Source: Hemileia vastatrix
Lineage: Eukaryota > Basidiomycota > Pucciniomycetes > Pucciniales > Zaghouaniaceae
Length of the DNA: 64,000 nucleotides
NCBI GenBank assembly: GCA_030280995.1
Contig: JASXTE010000004.1
Coordinates: 13,782,501-13,846,500 of the forward strand
Reading direction: 5' to 3'
The position numbers and the translations under genes are program-made. How positions within the stretch are numbered: the stretch's first letter is position 1; every line of letters begins with the position of its first letter. Shown here piece by piece: positions 19,486 through 31,191 of the stretch. The notes beneath the pieces were generated by a model, which saw only the letters and a list, made by a program, of their open reading frames with translations, was not told the origin of the DNA and made no database searches.

Positions 19486-20199
19486 CAATCAATTAAAGTT
19501 TTTGTTTCCCAAGATTTTTAGGAGGGAATGTTAATCTATTTGGACACTCAATTCAGTCATTTTTAATTTATCACTGGTTCATCACTACTCATACTAATAC
19601 TCACTCATTTGGACAACCTAGTCATTGATGAATATGGTGCAACTTTAGGGAATGAAGATGCCATTAAATGATTTATTATGTTTAAAGAAAGATGGAAATT
19701 TTTAAAGGTTTTTGGTGAAGATTGTAAAAGACTGGGAATAAAAGTGCTAAAAAATTCTGGTAAATATAAAAGTTCTGACATAGTTTTATGAGTGGTTTAA
19801 AGGGTTGAAAAATTATTTGAGTGTTGCAATGCAGAATTATTAGAAGTTGGATAAGAGTTGTAATATTAGTGGGTCTCTTTGTTAGACTATTTAGGAGGAA
19901 GCTTGGAGGACTTATGGCAGGAATTTAATCAAAAGTATTCATCCCAGTAGGTGTGGAGCCTGCCCTCACATGCTGTGAAAATTTGGAGATTGGTAGAGGG
20001 GAGTCTGAAGGGATTCAAACCTTTCTCTCAGTAGTGGAATTATCACAAGTAAAAAACAGTTTAAATAAAATTTATTTCAAGATTATATCAATTTAAATCA
20101 GAGAGAAAAATTGGATAAACCAGACAACATATTTTATCAGCACTAAAGAATTAAAATTTTAAAGAAGAAAAGAAAAGTCAAAATAAATAATCTCTTTGA

Positions 20200-20873
20200 A
20201 ATCTTTCAACATCAGTATCAAAACTTTGCATCAATATTCTTCTCTTAATAAGATTTTCATTATTATTTGCAGGGGTTTCTTGAAAATAGGTTAAGAATTT
20301 ATTCTTAATTTCATCACAAAATTATAGGAAGAGATATCTATGAAATTTTGGATAATGTTTAATCTAGTCAATATGCACCTGGCCAACATCATCATTATTT
20401 ATGATTTCAATAGCTTAGGAGAAAATTTAGGAGTTGGGAGAGAGTTTTTTCAGCTAGATGTGGAATTAGTAGGTGGATTATAAAGATTAAACAAATGACT
20501 AACTCTTAGAGTCAGGAAATAAGGTTACATAAAAGCTGAAGAGAGAAACTGTCAAGAAAGGATTAGGATCTTGAGAAGAAGGAGGAAGCTCAGGATTTGA
20601 TTTTTTGGAGGATGAAGCTGTTTTAGCCTTTATATTTCTGAATAGGTTGGAGAATTTTTACACACTCTTTTTATGAATTCTAGCATCTGGTAAAGCTGCT
20701 GGAACTGTATATAAGTTTGTTCTGGAAGGAACAATTGGAAAGTGAAATTTAATTCTCTTAAGCCTGAAAAGATCACAGGCAGATTTTCCAGGAAGACCAG
20801 GGTTAGAGGTCAGACAAGGAACCTGGTATTTGGCGCAAAGTTCATATGAGACAGCTAGATATTTTGAAGACAA
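20200..20873 (-). pseudogene. Decayed antisense gene B in Gypsy-I copy 3
   Basis: The first exon opens at 20873 with MSSK and keeps CAKYQVPC and LPGKSACDL. Cys 1, 5 and 6 are replaced by Tyr, Phe and Phe, so no binuclear cluster could form. The second exon (about 20405-20200) keeps HYPKFHRYLFL, YFQETPANN and RRILMQSFD with several stops. The conserved exon pair supports the two-exon model for gene B in copy 1. Confidence 0.75.
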
Positions 20874-21023
20874 TTTTATAGTGATTTTTGTGAAAAGATG
20901 AAGTGAAATTAGGTTTCAGGAGTAGATTGGAGTAGATGGTTGAAGAGGTTGAAGAGATGATGAATATGTGATCAATCAAATATTCAAATTTAAGAGTTGG
21001 AATATTCATCATTCGAGAAAGGA

Positions 21024-21998
21024 TGTGGTAATCCTAAGATTAGTACAGCACTTAGAGATATTTTTATGATAAATTGGGATGGTTACTTTAAATATTGGAA
21101 AGGCCAATCTAATTTCATATAATTTTTATCTAAAGGAATGGATGGTTCTAATGTTTTTAAAGGGGTTAATTTTACGAGACAAGATGAAATAATTATTTCA
21201 TGGTCAAGAAATGTAATTATAGCCTTAAAAGTGCACGTAAAAAAAAATTCAGGTGTCTCAGGAGTCTTTTCAAATTTTCATGGAATTTTCACTATTTTTC
21301 TTCTATTTTTATTAATTTTATAAAGTATTATTGATTATTTTTGCTTTTTCTTAACTTACACAACCTTAATGATTTTTTATTAGATGAATACCGCTGGGCG
21401 GACTACAAAAATCAGTTTTAAATTTAGAGTAAAAGCGGATCTATCATCTTTAATTCTTCTAGATTTTTATTAAGGTTTAAAGGTTCTGATTGAGTCTGAA
21501 AGTCCATACAAGCTTCAGAATGCTCTAGGCAAGCTCTGTACAAACTCCAGGATGCTCCAGGCAGGGAAAGTAGGGAATGTGATCTAGCTATTCATATAAA
21601 GCTGTAGACTTGAAACTATTTTAGACACATATCTATCTATCTAGCTATTTATATAACTTATTATCAACAACCAATAACGCATAACAACAACTACTATCAT
21701 TTTTCTACATAAAATTTCATATTTTGTAATGCCCTTATAAAATAACACTTTGATATAACATTTCATAAATATTATTCGACAACACATTTATATATACTTA
21801 TAGGGAATCATTATAAAGGTCTCAACATCAGGTACTTGATTTAAGCAACTGTTCACAAAGATAGAAACTTCATAAAAATTTAAATATTCAATCTTTTAAA
21901 TAAATTTTCTGGTACAACTTTACTGTTGTATTTTCTTCATCAAAACTAAAATAAGATAAATTCTAAATCTCTAAACCATTACTTTCAGATACTCAACT
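21024..21998 (+). repeat. 3' LTR of Gypsy-I copy 3, first segment
   Basis: Starts TGTGGTAATCC and matches the LTR at 9170. It is cut at 21998 by Gypsy-II and resumes after the target duplication at 35405, ending near 35541. The two segments together make about 1.1 kb, as in copies 1 and 2. Confidence 0.8.
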
Positions 21999-23502
21999 TG
22001 TCAGGCTGAGGTCAAACACAAGGAGGTGAACTAGCTTGAATGGTCAGTTGTCTAGAAGATTTTAATGGTCCTTTATGAATACTGCAGTACAAATCCAACA
22101 AATAGTATAATATAATTCAAAATAATGGTCTCAGTAATATAATTCTCACTATTTTTATATATGGCTTACAATCTTTTTAGTTAGTAGAAAAATAGATTTT
22201 AATAATTCAGATACTATTCAAAAGTCTTATAAAAGTACTAATTGAAATGTATTGTAATTTATTTGGTTATATTGGTTAAATTTTAAATGATAAAGAATGT
22301 AGAAACAAGACCCAAAAACCTTCTCCTTTTATACACACTGAGTTCCCCAATGATTCCCTTGATGTACCACCCAATACACAGTTAATGACGCCTCCAAACA
22401 ACTAATAGACATGCCCATCAACATTTCCAGTAACCCATGACATAATTTGAAGAGTAACAACTGTCAAAATCCTGTAATAATAAGGGGAATCCATCAAAAT
22501 TAAAGAATAAGATAAAAAGAGAGTATATGTGTATTAAAAAGTAATATAAAAGACTAAAAGGGGATTTTTTTTAAGTTTAATAATAGCTTAATAATAAGGG
22601 GGATTCACTTTAGAAATAATGAGGCTTATCCTGACATTATACTACATGAAATTCCCATTCAAAAATACCCAATATTGACTGAGAAACCACCCAAAAACTC
22701 AAAAAAGAGTGTGAGATGTGGGGTAACTACATGCAGTCCTTGGCAGGCGCTTGCACTGGTAAATCCTTGACTAATTTTAGGCAAATTTAAGCATGGTAGT
22801 AAAATAAGGTGCCAAGAAAGAGGTTATTAATGAAATTAGTGCATATAAAGAGGGTCAATGCATTATTAATTAAGCTAGGACACTAAATAAGTGCCTGTCG
22901 CCTATTTTAGTGTGTTTCCCCACAGTGGGCATAGAATGTGGGGTAATTATAGTGTGAAAAAGCTAACTTTGCTAAAAATGAAGCTATTCACACGGGAAAA
23001 AAGCAGGCAGTATGTGGCCAGTACACAGAAGCCATTTCTGGCATAAAAAACACCAAATTTGAAAAGTGTTTTTTTATGCATTTAAATAGCCAAATCAATA
23101 GTCCTAAATGAGACAAATTGATCTGTCAAAGCGCAATTTTGATATTCTCAAATTTATGGTGCATATAGTCAACTTTTACGTGAAATAAAGCACACTTCTT
23201 GTTTTTTGCATAAAACAGTGAAAATAACAGCTTTAAGTGTACTTAAAAATTATGTAGCCTTATACTTAAGGTTTTTAAGATTACCCTAACATATTTCAAC
23301 TTAATATTAAGTACATAAGACTTATAAAAGGTGGATGTATGCATGTATATAAGGTGTTATAATGGCATATTTTGTATATTATCATAATTTTACTTATGTA
23401 TACTGTTTGTGTACTATTAATAATTATTCCCATGTATAGTTCATGTGTTTAACATAACTTATCAGTACTTTTTACTCAGTCCTGGGGATGTACAGTCTGA
23501 CA
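21999..23502 (-). repeat. 3' LTR of Gypsy-II
   Basis: 1504 bp, starts TGTCAGGCTG and ends CAGTCTGACA on the plus strand. It aligns over its whole length with 33896-35399, with scattered substitutions. It holds the 3' end of the minus-strand element. Confidence 0.93.
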
Positions 23503-23689
23503 CTCACCCACCCAAAAAAAAACAATAAAAAAAATGATAAGTTATACATTTTTATTTATTTATTTGTTTAATTTTCAGGTATTCAGATTAATTCTGTAGC
23601 ATTAAAGATTATACTTTAAAAAAATAAAACATAATAAAATATTATGAGTACTGGTATTTTAACCTCTCAGCTGGTTTAACAGAAATTTA

Positions 23690-26680
23690 TTTCTGTTTAA
23701 ATTTTTTAAGAAGGGTGGATAAATTAGAAATTTCTTTTTCAGGTATCCATTTATCAAATTCATTTGATTTCCTTTTAAATCTTAATAAATACTCAGTTCC
23801 TTTTTCTTAGGTAAGGATTATTTTCTTGAGTATTTTTTCAATATCTGCTTTTTTCACAATTTCTTCAGGTTGCTTTTTAGGCCTTCCCCTTCTTTTTGGA
23901 AATAAGTCAGGATCATTTGCATGGTAAGGCTTCAATAATGAGATAGGGAAAACTGGATGTTTCCTGTCATATGGAGCATATAATATGACTTCCACTGCAT
24001 TATTACCAACCATTTTTCTTACTACAAAAGGTCCTACAAAGGGATCCTTTAATTTAACATTACCTTGTAAGTTTAAATGTAGTGTTGATATGAGGACTTC
24101 ATCTCCCTTTTTGAATTCAAATTCTTTATGAGATTTATCCCACCTTTTCTTTTCATATTCAAATGCTTTTTGGATGCATTCTTCTGCATGATTCCTACAC
24201 ATTTGTTGCATATGAATAAAGGATTTAGTACCAGGGTGTATATCTAACCTTGGTAATTTATTTAAATGATTTACTGGGGTATTTGGTACATATCCCAGCC
24301 AGAGTTCAAATGGTTTCTTCTCTGTTACAGAAAGATGTTGTGCTGTTATAAGCAAATTCAAGGCCAGGAATTAATTTTACCCAGTCATGTGTGAGTTTCT
24401 CATTGTCTTTGTATTCTAATCCATAGGCACAATATCTTCTGACCATGTCTTTGAGAGTTTGTATCATTCTCTCAGCCAGCCCATCAGTTTGTGGATGGTG
24501 TGCTGTAGACAATTTCAATTGGCAACCTGATACTTCCATCAAAGATGCCCAGAACTCTGAAGTGAATTTAGGGTCTCTGTCAGAGATTATGGCTTTAGGG
24601 AACCCAGCATTATTCATCATCTGAGTCCAACATAGTAATGCCAAGTCTTTAGCAGATACCTATTTATGGGTAGTGATAAATTTACACATTTTTGTTAATC
24701 TATCTACTATTACCCAACAAGAATTGAAACTTTCTTTTCCTGCTAATGGCAAGCCAGTTACAAAATCCATGTTTATTACTTACCATGGATCTTTTGGCTG
24801 CTCTATTTTTTGTAACAACGCAGCTCTTTTCCCAGTTAATCTTTTAGATTTCTGACAAGAGTCACATGTTTCAATGTATTTTTGTACATCTTCTTTCATG
24901 TTTATCCACCAGGCTGTATTTTTAACTCTAGTTAATGTTTTGTTAAAGTCAAAATGACCAGCTAAGATTTTATCATGACAAGTACTTAACATTAACTCTT
25001 TCATAGAAGGTGGTATCACTATTACATTACTTAAATTTTTCCTGTAATATATATATCCATCTTCAATTGACAGTTTACCTTTTTCCAACGCATTTCTATA
25101 CTTTGGAGGCAAGGTTTCAATTAATGCACTCATGGACGCATTAGTTGGATCATTTAAAATGGTAGAAAGTTTAGTCAAATCTTTATCAGATGAATAATTT
25201 TCCAATATAGTTTGCATAAATTCTTCCTCTAAATCCACTATATAAATCCCAAATATATGTATAACCTCATTTTCAGGTACATAAGCTGGGTTGTCAGCAT
25301 CATTTGGCAAAGGACTTCTGGATAATAAATCCACATTAGAATGCAATTTTCCTTCTCTGTGAGTGATTGTCATTCTTCCTCTGTACTTTTTTACAGCTAG
25401 TTGCCATCTAAACATGTGCCTATTAGGGGTTTTCATGTTTAGTAATGATTTTACTGCACTGCAATCTGTTATAAGTTCAAACTTCTGGTCTTCCATATAG
25501 TAATGAAGTTTCTCTAAAGCCCACACCACAGCTAAAACTTCTAGCTGTGTGGCACCATACCTTAATTCTTTTTTTCTTAAGGTTCTGGATATATAACAGA
25601 TAACTACTTCAGATAATTTTCCATTTATTATCTGTTTCTGCTGTAAAGCAGCACCTAAACCTATGAAGCTTGCATCAGTGTACAAGATAAAAGGTAGGGT
25701 GAAATATGGCAGTCCCAATATTGGAGCTGACATTAAACATTCCTTTAATTTATTAAAGGCACGTTGTCTTTCATTATTCCAAATGAAAGCCTCATTTTTC
25801 CTGATTAATGTTGTTAAAGGAGCTGCAATGGATTGGTATATTTTAATATACTGTCTATAATATCCACACATACCCAAAAAACTTTGAACCTCTTTTAAAT
25901 TTTTAGGTATACCAATGTTTTTAATTGCTGCCACCTTATTCTGGTCAACACAAATTTGTAATCCAGATACAACATGTCCAAGTACTTTCAAGGATTGAAA
26001 TCCAAACTTACCTTTCTTTTATGCAATTGTCATTTTTATTTCATGCATCTATTGAAAGACTCTTTCCAGGTGATTTAAATGTTCATCATATGTTTTTGAA
26101 AACACTATGATGTCTATAATATAGACCAAAAGCCATCCTTCAACCATTTCCTGATGGAAAACACTATTCATTAATTTTTGGAAGACTGAAGGCGCATTTT
26201 TTGGGCCAAATGGCATTCTCAAATACTTAAATATACCCATATGTGTGGTTATTAATAAGTAATTTTGAGAATTCTTTTCTACAGAAATCTGGTGGTAACC
26301 CTTGTTTCCATCCAGACATGAAATATATTTTTCTCCTTGTAAAGTAGCATGGATAGAAGCTATCCTTGGTAGAGGGTAAATATCATCTAAAGTGTATGTA
26401 TTCATAGCTCTATAATCACCACATAATCTTGCCTTATCCTTTTCATAAGAGATCAATACTGGTGAAATGACACAATACTTAGGTGTTGTGTCTAATTTTT
26501 CAACAATACCCATTTCCAACAACATTTTCATGTTGTCTTCAATATCTTTCCTTTTTTTTCAGGAGAAGCTGGGTAAGGTTTCTTTTTCAAGCTGCCAGGA
26601 ATATTATCCAAATCACAACTTAAAGAGATTTTAATCTCATGGTCTTTGACCAATCCTAGCTCATTTGAACCATGAGCAAA
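23690..26680 (-). pseudogene. Gypsy-II pol: RT, RNase H, integrase, AT-hook, chromodomain (decayed)
   Basis: RT (26531-26049) has the usual LCGDYRAMN and FGPKNAPSVFQ motifs, but the palm reads YIIDII where YIDDII is expected. RNase H starts near YTDASF and the integrase zinc site H...CDSCQ follows (25991-24780). The integrase core (24644-24306) has SDRDPKF, and HHPQTDGLAER with its Glu. The tail (24361-23807) ends with a KRRGRPKK AT-hook, then one in-frame TAA. After that, in the same frame, comes YLLRFKRKSNEFDKWIPE, a recognisable chromodomain, to about 23695. Such domains steer integration to marked chromatin. Several frameshifts make it inactive. Confidence 0.88.
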
Positions 26681-26701
26681 TGCCATAGGATATGATTTAA
26701 T

Positions 26702-27026
26702 CTATCTCAAAATATTTTCTTCTTCAATTTTTGAGAGTTGAGGACTGAAAGAGGCCTTTTGGATTTCATTTTCCAATTCAACCATTTCAGTGGTGGTTCT
26801 TCCACCTTTCAGTTGTTCTTTTCTAGGAGAAATGGCATACACTGAGTTTTCAGAACATATTTTAAATTTTCTCTTACCATTCACGCCTATAGTGAAGCAA
26901 CTGTTTGCAGGATCTAGTTTAATGCCAAATTTTGTCAATAAATCATTGCCAATTATAAACCAATCACTACAATTTTTATTATCCATTACTACAAATTCAC
27001 ACACTGCTCTAACATATCCATTATTA
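26702..27026 (-). pseudogene. Gypsy-II protease, C-terminal half
   Basis: Reads NNGYVRAVCEF and WFIIGNDLL, typical of the flap and the closing strand of a gypsy protease. It is separated from the DTGA half (30817-31107) by the Harbinger-like insertion. Across the join the frame continues once the insertion and one TAA are removed. Confidence 0.8.
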
Positions 27027-27119
27027 GGGGGTGTCAGTTCTGGCAAATCCGCACTTAACTTAAGTGCGGATTTCAAACCAAATCAGCACTTACAAATCAG
27101 CACTTAAATTTTGCAAAAA

Positions 27120-27450
27120 AGTCACTTATTTCAAAAAAGGGTGTCAGTTATGACCTCAAATCAGCACTTTTTTCCCGTTTTTTTTCACAACCACATTTTG
27201 GCCACAAAACATCCCTTCCTTTCTTACCCCATCCCTGTCACATGTGACACACTGACCTTCCTCGCTACCTACCCATCAATCCTTGGCACACACCCCTTCC
27301 TGACATTTTCAATATTTTGACCAGGCATGTTTACATTCTTTTTTACTTATTTCTTCTACTTCTTAATCTTTTTTCTATGGGTGTCAGTTCTGACCTCAAA
27401 TCAGCACTTTTTTCGTGATTTTTTTTTTCAAAACCACATGTTGGCCACAT
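27120..27450. repeat. Subterminal repeats of the Harbinger-like element
   Basis: GGTGTCAGTT(A/C)TGACCTCAAATCAGCACTT-type blocks occur near 27140-27172 and 27379-27411, echoing the terminal repeat. Related AAATCAGCACTT and AAGTGCGGATTT motifs recur near 30600-30655 at the other end. Such clustered motifs are usual binding sites for the transposase. Confidence 0.6.
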
Positions 27451-27619
27451 CATCCCTTTCTTTCCCATACCATTTTGTACTCTCCAAATGTCCTCTTTGT
27501 GTACTTCATTCACTTGGGTTGGTATTTTGGTTTGTTGCATATTCATTTTTTTTGGAATTTAGGGTGAAATTTTTTTTTTTGGATGGCTCATTGGTTTTCT
27601 TTCACCAGCTCAACATGAA

Positions 27620-28640
27620 ATCGCATATTTTCTAAAATCGCATATTTTGTCAGTGATTTTTTTTTCATTCATCCCTCATATCCTTTTCCTATTCTCCTCC
27701 AACATCCCTCAAACAATTTGGTTTCATTCATTTTGTCATCTCATCTCTCCAGGTAAGTCACTTTATTCTTTTTTTTTGATTTTTTGATTACTAATTATAA
27801 TTTTTTTTGTTTTTTTCTGTTTATTTTATTTTTTTTATCTAAATTTTTTTTGTAAGTGGTTATTTTGGATTTCAATGGTATAATTAACCTTTTTTTTCTC
27901 TCCCTCTTTACTTTCTTTTTTAGCTCCATCACCCTACTCTTTATCCCTCCTTGGCAGGGTTATTATCCCCCCTTTCCCTTATTTCACTTTTTTTTGGCTC
28001 CATTTCATTGAAACACATACATTGCACATTCTTTATGCATTTCACTTACTCCATATTCAATTTCCCCACAATTCCAACATCAATCTTTCTCACTCTATTT
28101 TTCCTACTTTTCAATCAAGGTAAGTTTCATCTCCTTTTTTTCATGCCTATATGATATCTCATTCCTTTTATGAAAAGTTCATACTTAAATATATTTATGA
28201 CTCTTATCTGGATAACAGTGAACTTATAAAACTCCTTTTGATCTCATCTTCATTACCACTTTTCAAGTTTTTGTAAAATTTTGAAAATCAGACTCGGAAT
28301 TAGGGTTAGGTTTATTCAAATCTAATGTTCTTTTTACTGAAGATTCTCCTGAAGGCTACCTTTCATTTCCCACAAACAGATTTGAATTTGATTCAGTGGT
28401 TGCTGAGATATTGACCGTTAAAGTTGAGCCTTTTTTTTCCCAATATAAATTTTTATTTCATTTTTTTATGTAACAAATTAGGGTTAGGTTTATTTAAATC
28501 ACATGTCCTTTAACTGAAGATTCTACTTAAGCATATCTTTCATTTCCCACAAACAGGTTTGAATTAGGTTCAGTGGTTGCTGAGATTTTGACCTTTGAAG
28601 TTGAGCCTTTTTTCCAAATTTCACTTGTCTTATTTCACAT
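27620..28640 (+). other. Leader region of the Tet-like gene: T-rich, with donor-like sites and a tandem duplication
   Basis: Several AGGTAAGT sites (27753, 28117) look like splice donors of non-coding leader exons. The one at 27753 has a counterpart at 63877 in the second copy. A block with TTTCATTTCCCACAAACAG and CAGTGGTTGCTGAGAT is present twice (about 28300-28435 and 28478-28612). No protein-coding exon is supported. Confidence 0.45.
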
Positions 28641-28689
28641 TTTTATATTGCATATTTAGATGATAAGGATTCTGAAACTCTTATATGAT

Positions 28690-29345
28690 TATTATCTAGG
28701 CATTTCAATTATATTGGCATATATTTGTTGCTCAAGAATATCACTAAAGCTCAAAAAGATGAAGATTTTCGCTTATGGGACACTCTACCTTCCTTTAACT
28801 CTTTTCTTGCTCTTCGACTCAAAAAGCACTGTAATAAAGCATTTAAAAAAAATCATGAACTTGCAACCAAAGTTGGAATACCAAATTGGTGTGACTCCAA
28901 ATGGGAAGATAACAGCCACGAATATCTTTTATTTTCTAATGTTATTATCACTCATTCTGGATTTCACAATAAAATTCACACCGATACCAAGGACACCAAT
29001 TTTCTTACTTTTGGTATATTCTCATATATCAAACCGATTACTGGCCAACCAATACCATCTCCAGCTAAAATCAAATGACATGGTTTATATTTTCCAGACC
29101 ACCAGTGCATCATTGATTTTGGTTTGGGAAATGGTATCATCGAAACTATTTGGAATTCTTCTAAGGATAATCATCAAATGACCAAAGCTCCTCCTGGTTT
29201 GGAATCCTGTCAAGATTTAACACATTTTGGTTGCTCATTTCAAATCAGTCATAAGTTGATTCAAAGAATCAATAAGGTAATGAAAGAAGGTAAAGTTAAT
29301 CGATTTAAAAAAACTTTATTTAGTTCCAAAAAGTATGGGGATTAG
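28690..29345 (+). pseudogene. TET/JBP-like 2OG-Fe(II) oxygenase fragment (rust Tet-like family), one in-frame stop
   Basis: One frame runs from an apparent acceptor (ATCTAG, about 28699) to 29345 with a single TGA at 29076-29078. It contains HNKIHTD (His and Asp metal ligands, 28977-28985), FLTFGIF, then after the stop HGLYFPDHQCIIDFG, IETIW, DNHQMT (possible distal His, 29172) and LTHFGCSFQ. This order matches what I recall of the Tet-like oxygenases abundant in rust genomes, where the last motif usually has Arg (TRLG). Here that 2OG-binding Arg position reads His. The family oxidises 5-methylcytosine or related bases in other eukaryotes. With the stop and the Arg change this copy is probably dead. 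Family call from motifs only. Confidence 0.55.
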
Positions 29346-29639
29346 AGTTGTCATCAAAAAATTTATATTTTTTCGTAAATTTTTAATAAATATTTTTTAT
29401 GTACCAATTTCCTCAACTAAAGTAATGGGCCCACGACCTTGTGTTGTATAAATGGTAATCATGATAACATTTATTTGTTTCATGGGGTTCCTCTAGCCTA
29501 TACCTGTGGAAAGTCCCAAACTTTTGTTTCTAGATTTGATCTGCATTTTGGCTTGAGGGATTGTCATTACTTTAAACTAGGGAAAGTGATATATATTAGA
29601 TATTTATTTAATAATTTATGTAATTATATTAAATTTAGA

Positions 29640-29870
29640 TGACTTCCACCACTTACTTCAATAAAATGCAGGGGGGGGGTATTGCCAAATTTTTAAATCT
29701 GACATGGGAAATTGATGACTTAGAAAAATTTTGGTGATATCCACCCCTTGCTTCAATAAAATGCAGGGGAGAGTAGTGCCAATTTTTTAAAACAGATATA
29801 GAATTTTTTTGACTTGTAAATATTTTGGTGAAAATTTTTGACGAGAATGTGAAAGTAATTGTTTCCACCT
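29640..29870. repeat. Tandem duplication of about 115 bp
   Basis: CTTCAATAAAATGCAGGGG, then GCCAA and a T-rich segment, occurs at about 29658 and again at about 29751. It lies just after the truncated end of the transposase and probably marks the internal deletion that removed its C-terminal half. Confidence 0.6.
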
Positions 29871-30523
29871 TGAGCAGGTTTCTGGCTCAAAGGAATAGCA
29901 GTACCATCAACAAAACCAATACATCCTGGGAAGCCCTCTGCTTGCATAACCTGAGATGATTCAAGTCGCTCTTCTTTTGTTGGCCAGGTGAGAAGTTGAG
30001 ATTACAAGGAGTTGATGGCAGTGATAAATTGTTTGGTATAAGTGTTAACTGAACCGTACCCTAAATCAAAGACATTTTCTAAACATTTCAAAGCGGCTCC
30101 ATTACCATTTGAACCCAAATGACATAGTGTGATGGCCAATTGAATTGAAGGATGTTGATGTTCTTTTTGAGAATTATTGTGAAATATGGGATGATCCTGA
30201 ATAAGCTCAAGAAATTTAAGGAAACATTCCTGAGAAGTCCTGAACAGCTGTCTAAAACTGGGTGTAGATAGTTTAAGAAGTGTTTGGATGGTGTACTTGG
30301 GGGTATGAAGTACTTGAGGCTTTCTGGGAAGAAGGTAACTTTTTGTGGCCATTTTTGATAAAAAGACAAAATCTTCTTCTAGATCAGAATCAGAATCGCA
30401 ATCAGAGTCCAAGAGCAGTTCAAGAGCCATGAAAGTCATTGCTTTATGTAATTTATCACGATTTGAAAGTGAGGAAGGCATAACTCTTATATGATATGAT
30501 ATGAAGATGTAAGTGATGTGCAA
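29870..30523 (-). pseudogene. Harbinger (PIF/HARBI1-like) transposase, N-terminal remnant
   Basis: Translation starts at a Met near 30482 (MPSSLSNRDK) or 30523. It shows the typical pre-catalytic region: TLLKLSTPSFRQLFRTS, QLAITLCHLGSNGNG, GYGSVNTYTKQFITAI, then, after one in-frame TAA at 30002-30004, GFPGCIGFVDGTAIPL. The Asp of VDGT is the first member of the DDE triad. The other two catalytic residues are missing because the ORF is cut near 29870. DDE_4/HARBI1-type transposases cut and paste DNA with 3-bp TTA or TAA duplications, which agrees with the flanks. Confidence 0.82.
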
Positions 30524-30816
30524 TGTTTTGAGTTATGAAGTGTTATGCTGCGGAGTGCTGCGTATGAATGGGATGATGCTGACAAATCAGTGAAATGGGA
30601 CTTGATGGTGAAATCAGCACTTTTGGTTGAGAAAGTGCGGATTTGAGTGAAATAAGTGACTTATTTCATTTTGAAATCCACCAGTATTGGGGCTAGTGTG
30701 TTTTGGAAATCCGCACTTATTTAAGTGCGTATTTGGTCAAATTTAAGTGCGTATTTGTAAGTGTGGATTTGCCAGAACTGACACCCCCTGTTATATTTAA
30801 AGAATACAGCAGTTTT

Positions 30817-31107
30817 TTATTTGCCAATTGGATTTAATACTGAACCAAAACCTCTCCAGTTCTTTGTTTGAACATGCTCTAGTCTTTCCTGGTACTTACT
30901 ATCAAGTTTCATTAATGTATTAATTGAAACTACACTATCTGCAGCCCCAGTGTCAAGAATGGCATTCATTTCTCTTCCACATATAATAACAGGTGCTCTG
31001 ATAGGTGTTATTTTGTAAGTATCATGAGATACACCTTTAATTATTTCAGCTTCCTCAATGGAAGTCAAAGATGTGTCTGTATGAGGTATAGCATCATTCA
31101 GGAACAT
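30817..31107 (-). pseudogene. Gypsy-II protease, N-terminal half with DTGA active site
   Basis: ILDTGAADSVVSI is the active-site motif of retropepsins and is intact. The frame ends in a TAG shortly before the Harbinger-like insertion. It follows gag with a spacer of about 90 bp containing a stop. Confidence 0.8.
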
Positions 31108-31191
31108 AATATCCTGTTCTAATGCAAATATCTCATGTTCATCATCACTGTAAGATATGTTACTTTTACAATACTCACTGGATTCAATGTT

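Larger units (their letters stand above)
16948..21998 (+). mobile_element. Gypsy-I copy 3, 3' part (continues at 35400-35541)
   Basis: It repeats the copy 1 3' region in the same order: the hairpin (17446-17512), the TCATCAAATGGC block, an A-rich tract, decayed gene A, decayed inverted-repeat array, decayed gene B, and LTR start (TGTGGTAATCC at 21024). Its pol half is missing because copy 2 separates it from whatever lies left of the window. Its LTR is split by Gypsy-II. Bases 16948-17120 show no clear match to copy 1. CpG is rare throughout. Confidence 0.75.
27027..30790. mobile_element. Harbinger-like DNA transposon, internally decayed, carrying a Tet-like oxygenase fragment
   Basis: Ends are inverted repeats: GGGGGTGTCAGTTCTGGC at 27027 and its complement up to 30788, with two extra bases before the right TTA. 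Removing it and one TTA rejoins the Gypsy-II protease in frame, which confirms a TTA duplication (27024-27026 and 30791-30793). The minus strand carries the start of a Harbinger transposase; the plus strand carries a gene unlike the usual Harbinger Myb-like partner. Subterminal copies of AAATCAGCACTT and AAGTGCGGATTT lie near both ends. A diverged relative begins at 63198. Confidence 0.85.

Noticed and set aside
28660..29181. 173-residue plus-strand ORF with hydrophobic stretches
   Set aside because: It overlaps the Tet-like frame in another phase. The conserved motifs are in the frame of 28725-29345, so this ORF is a shadow.
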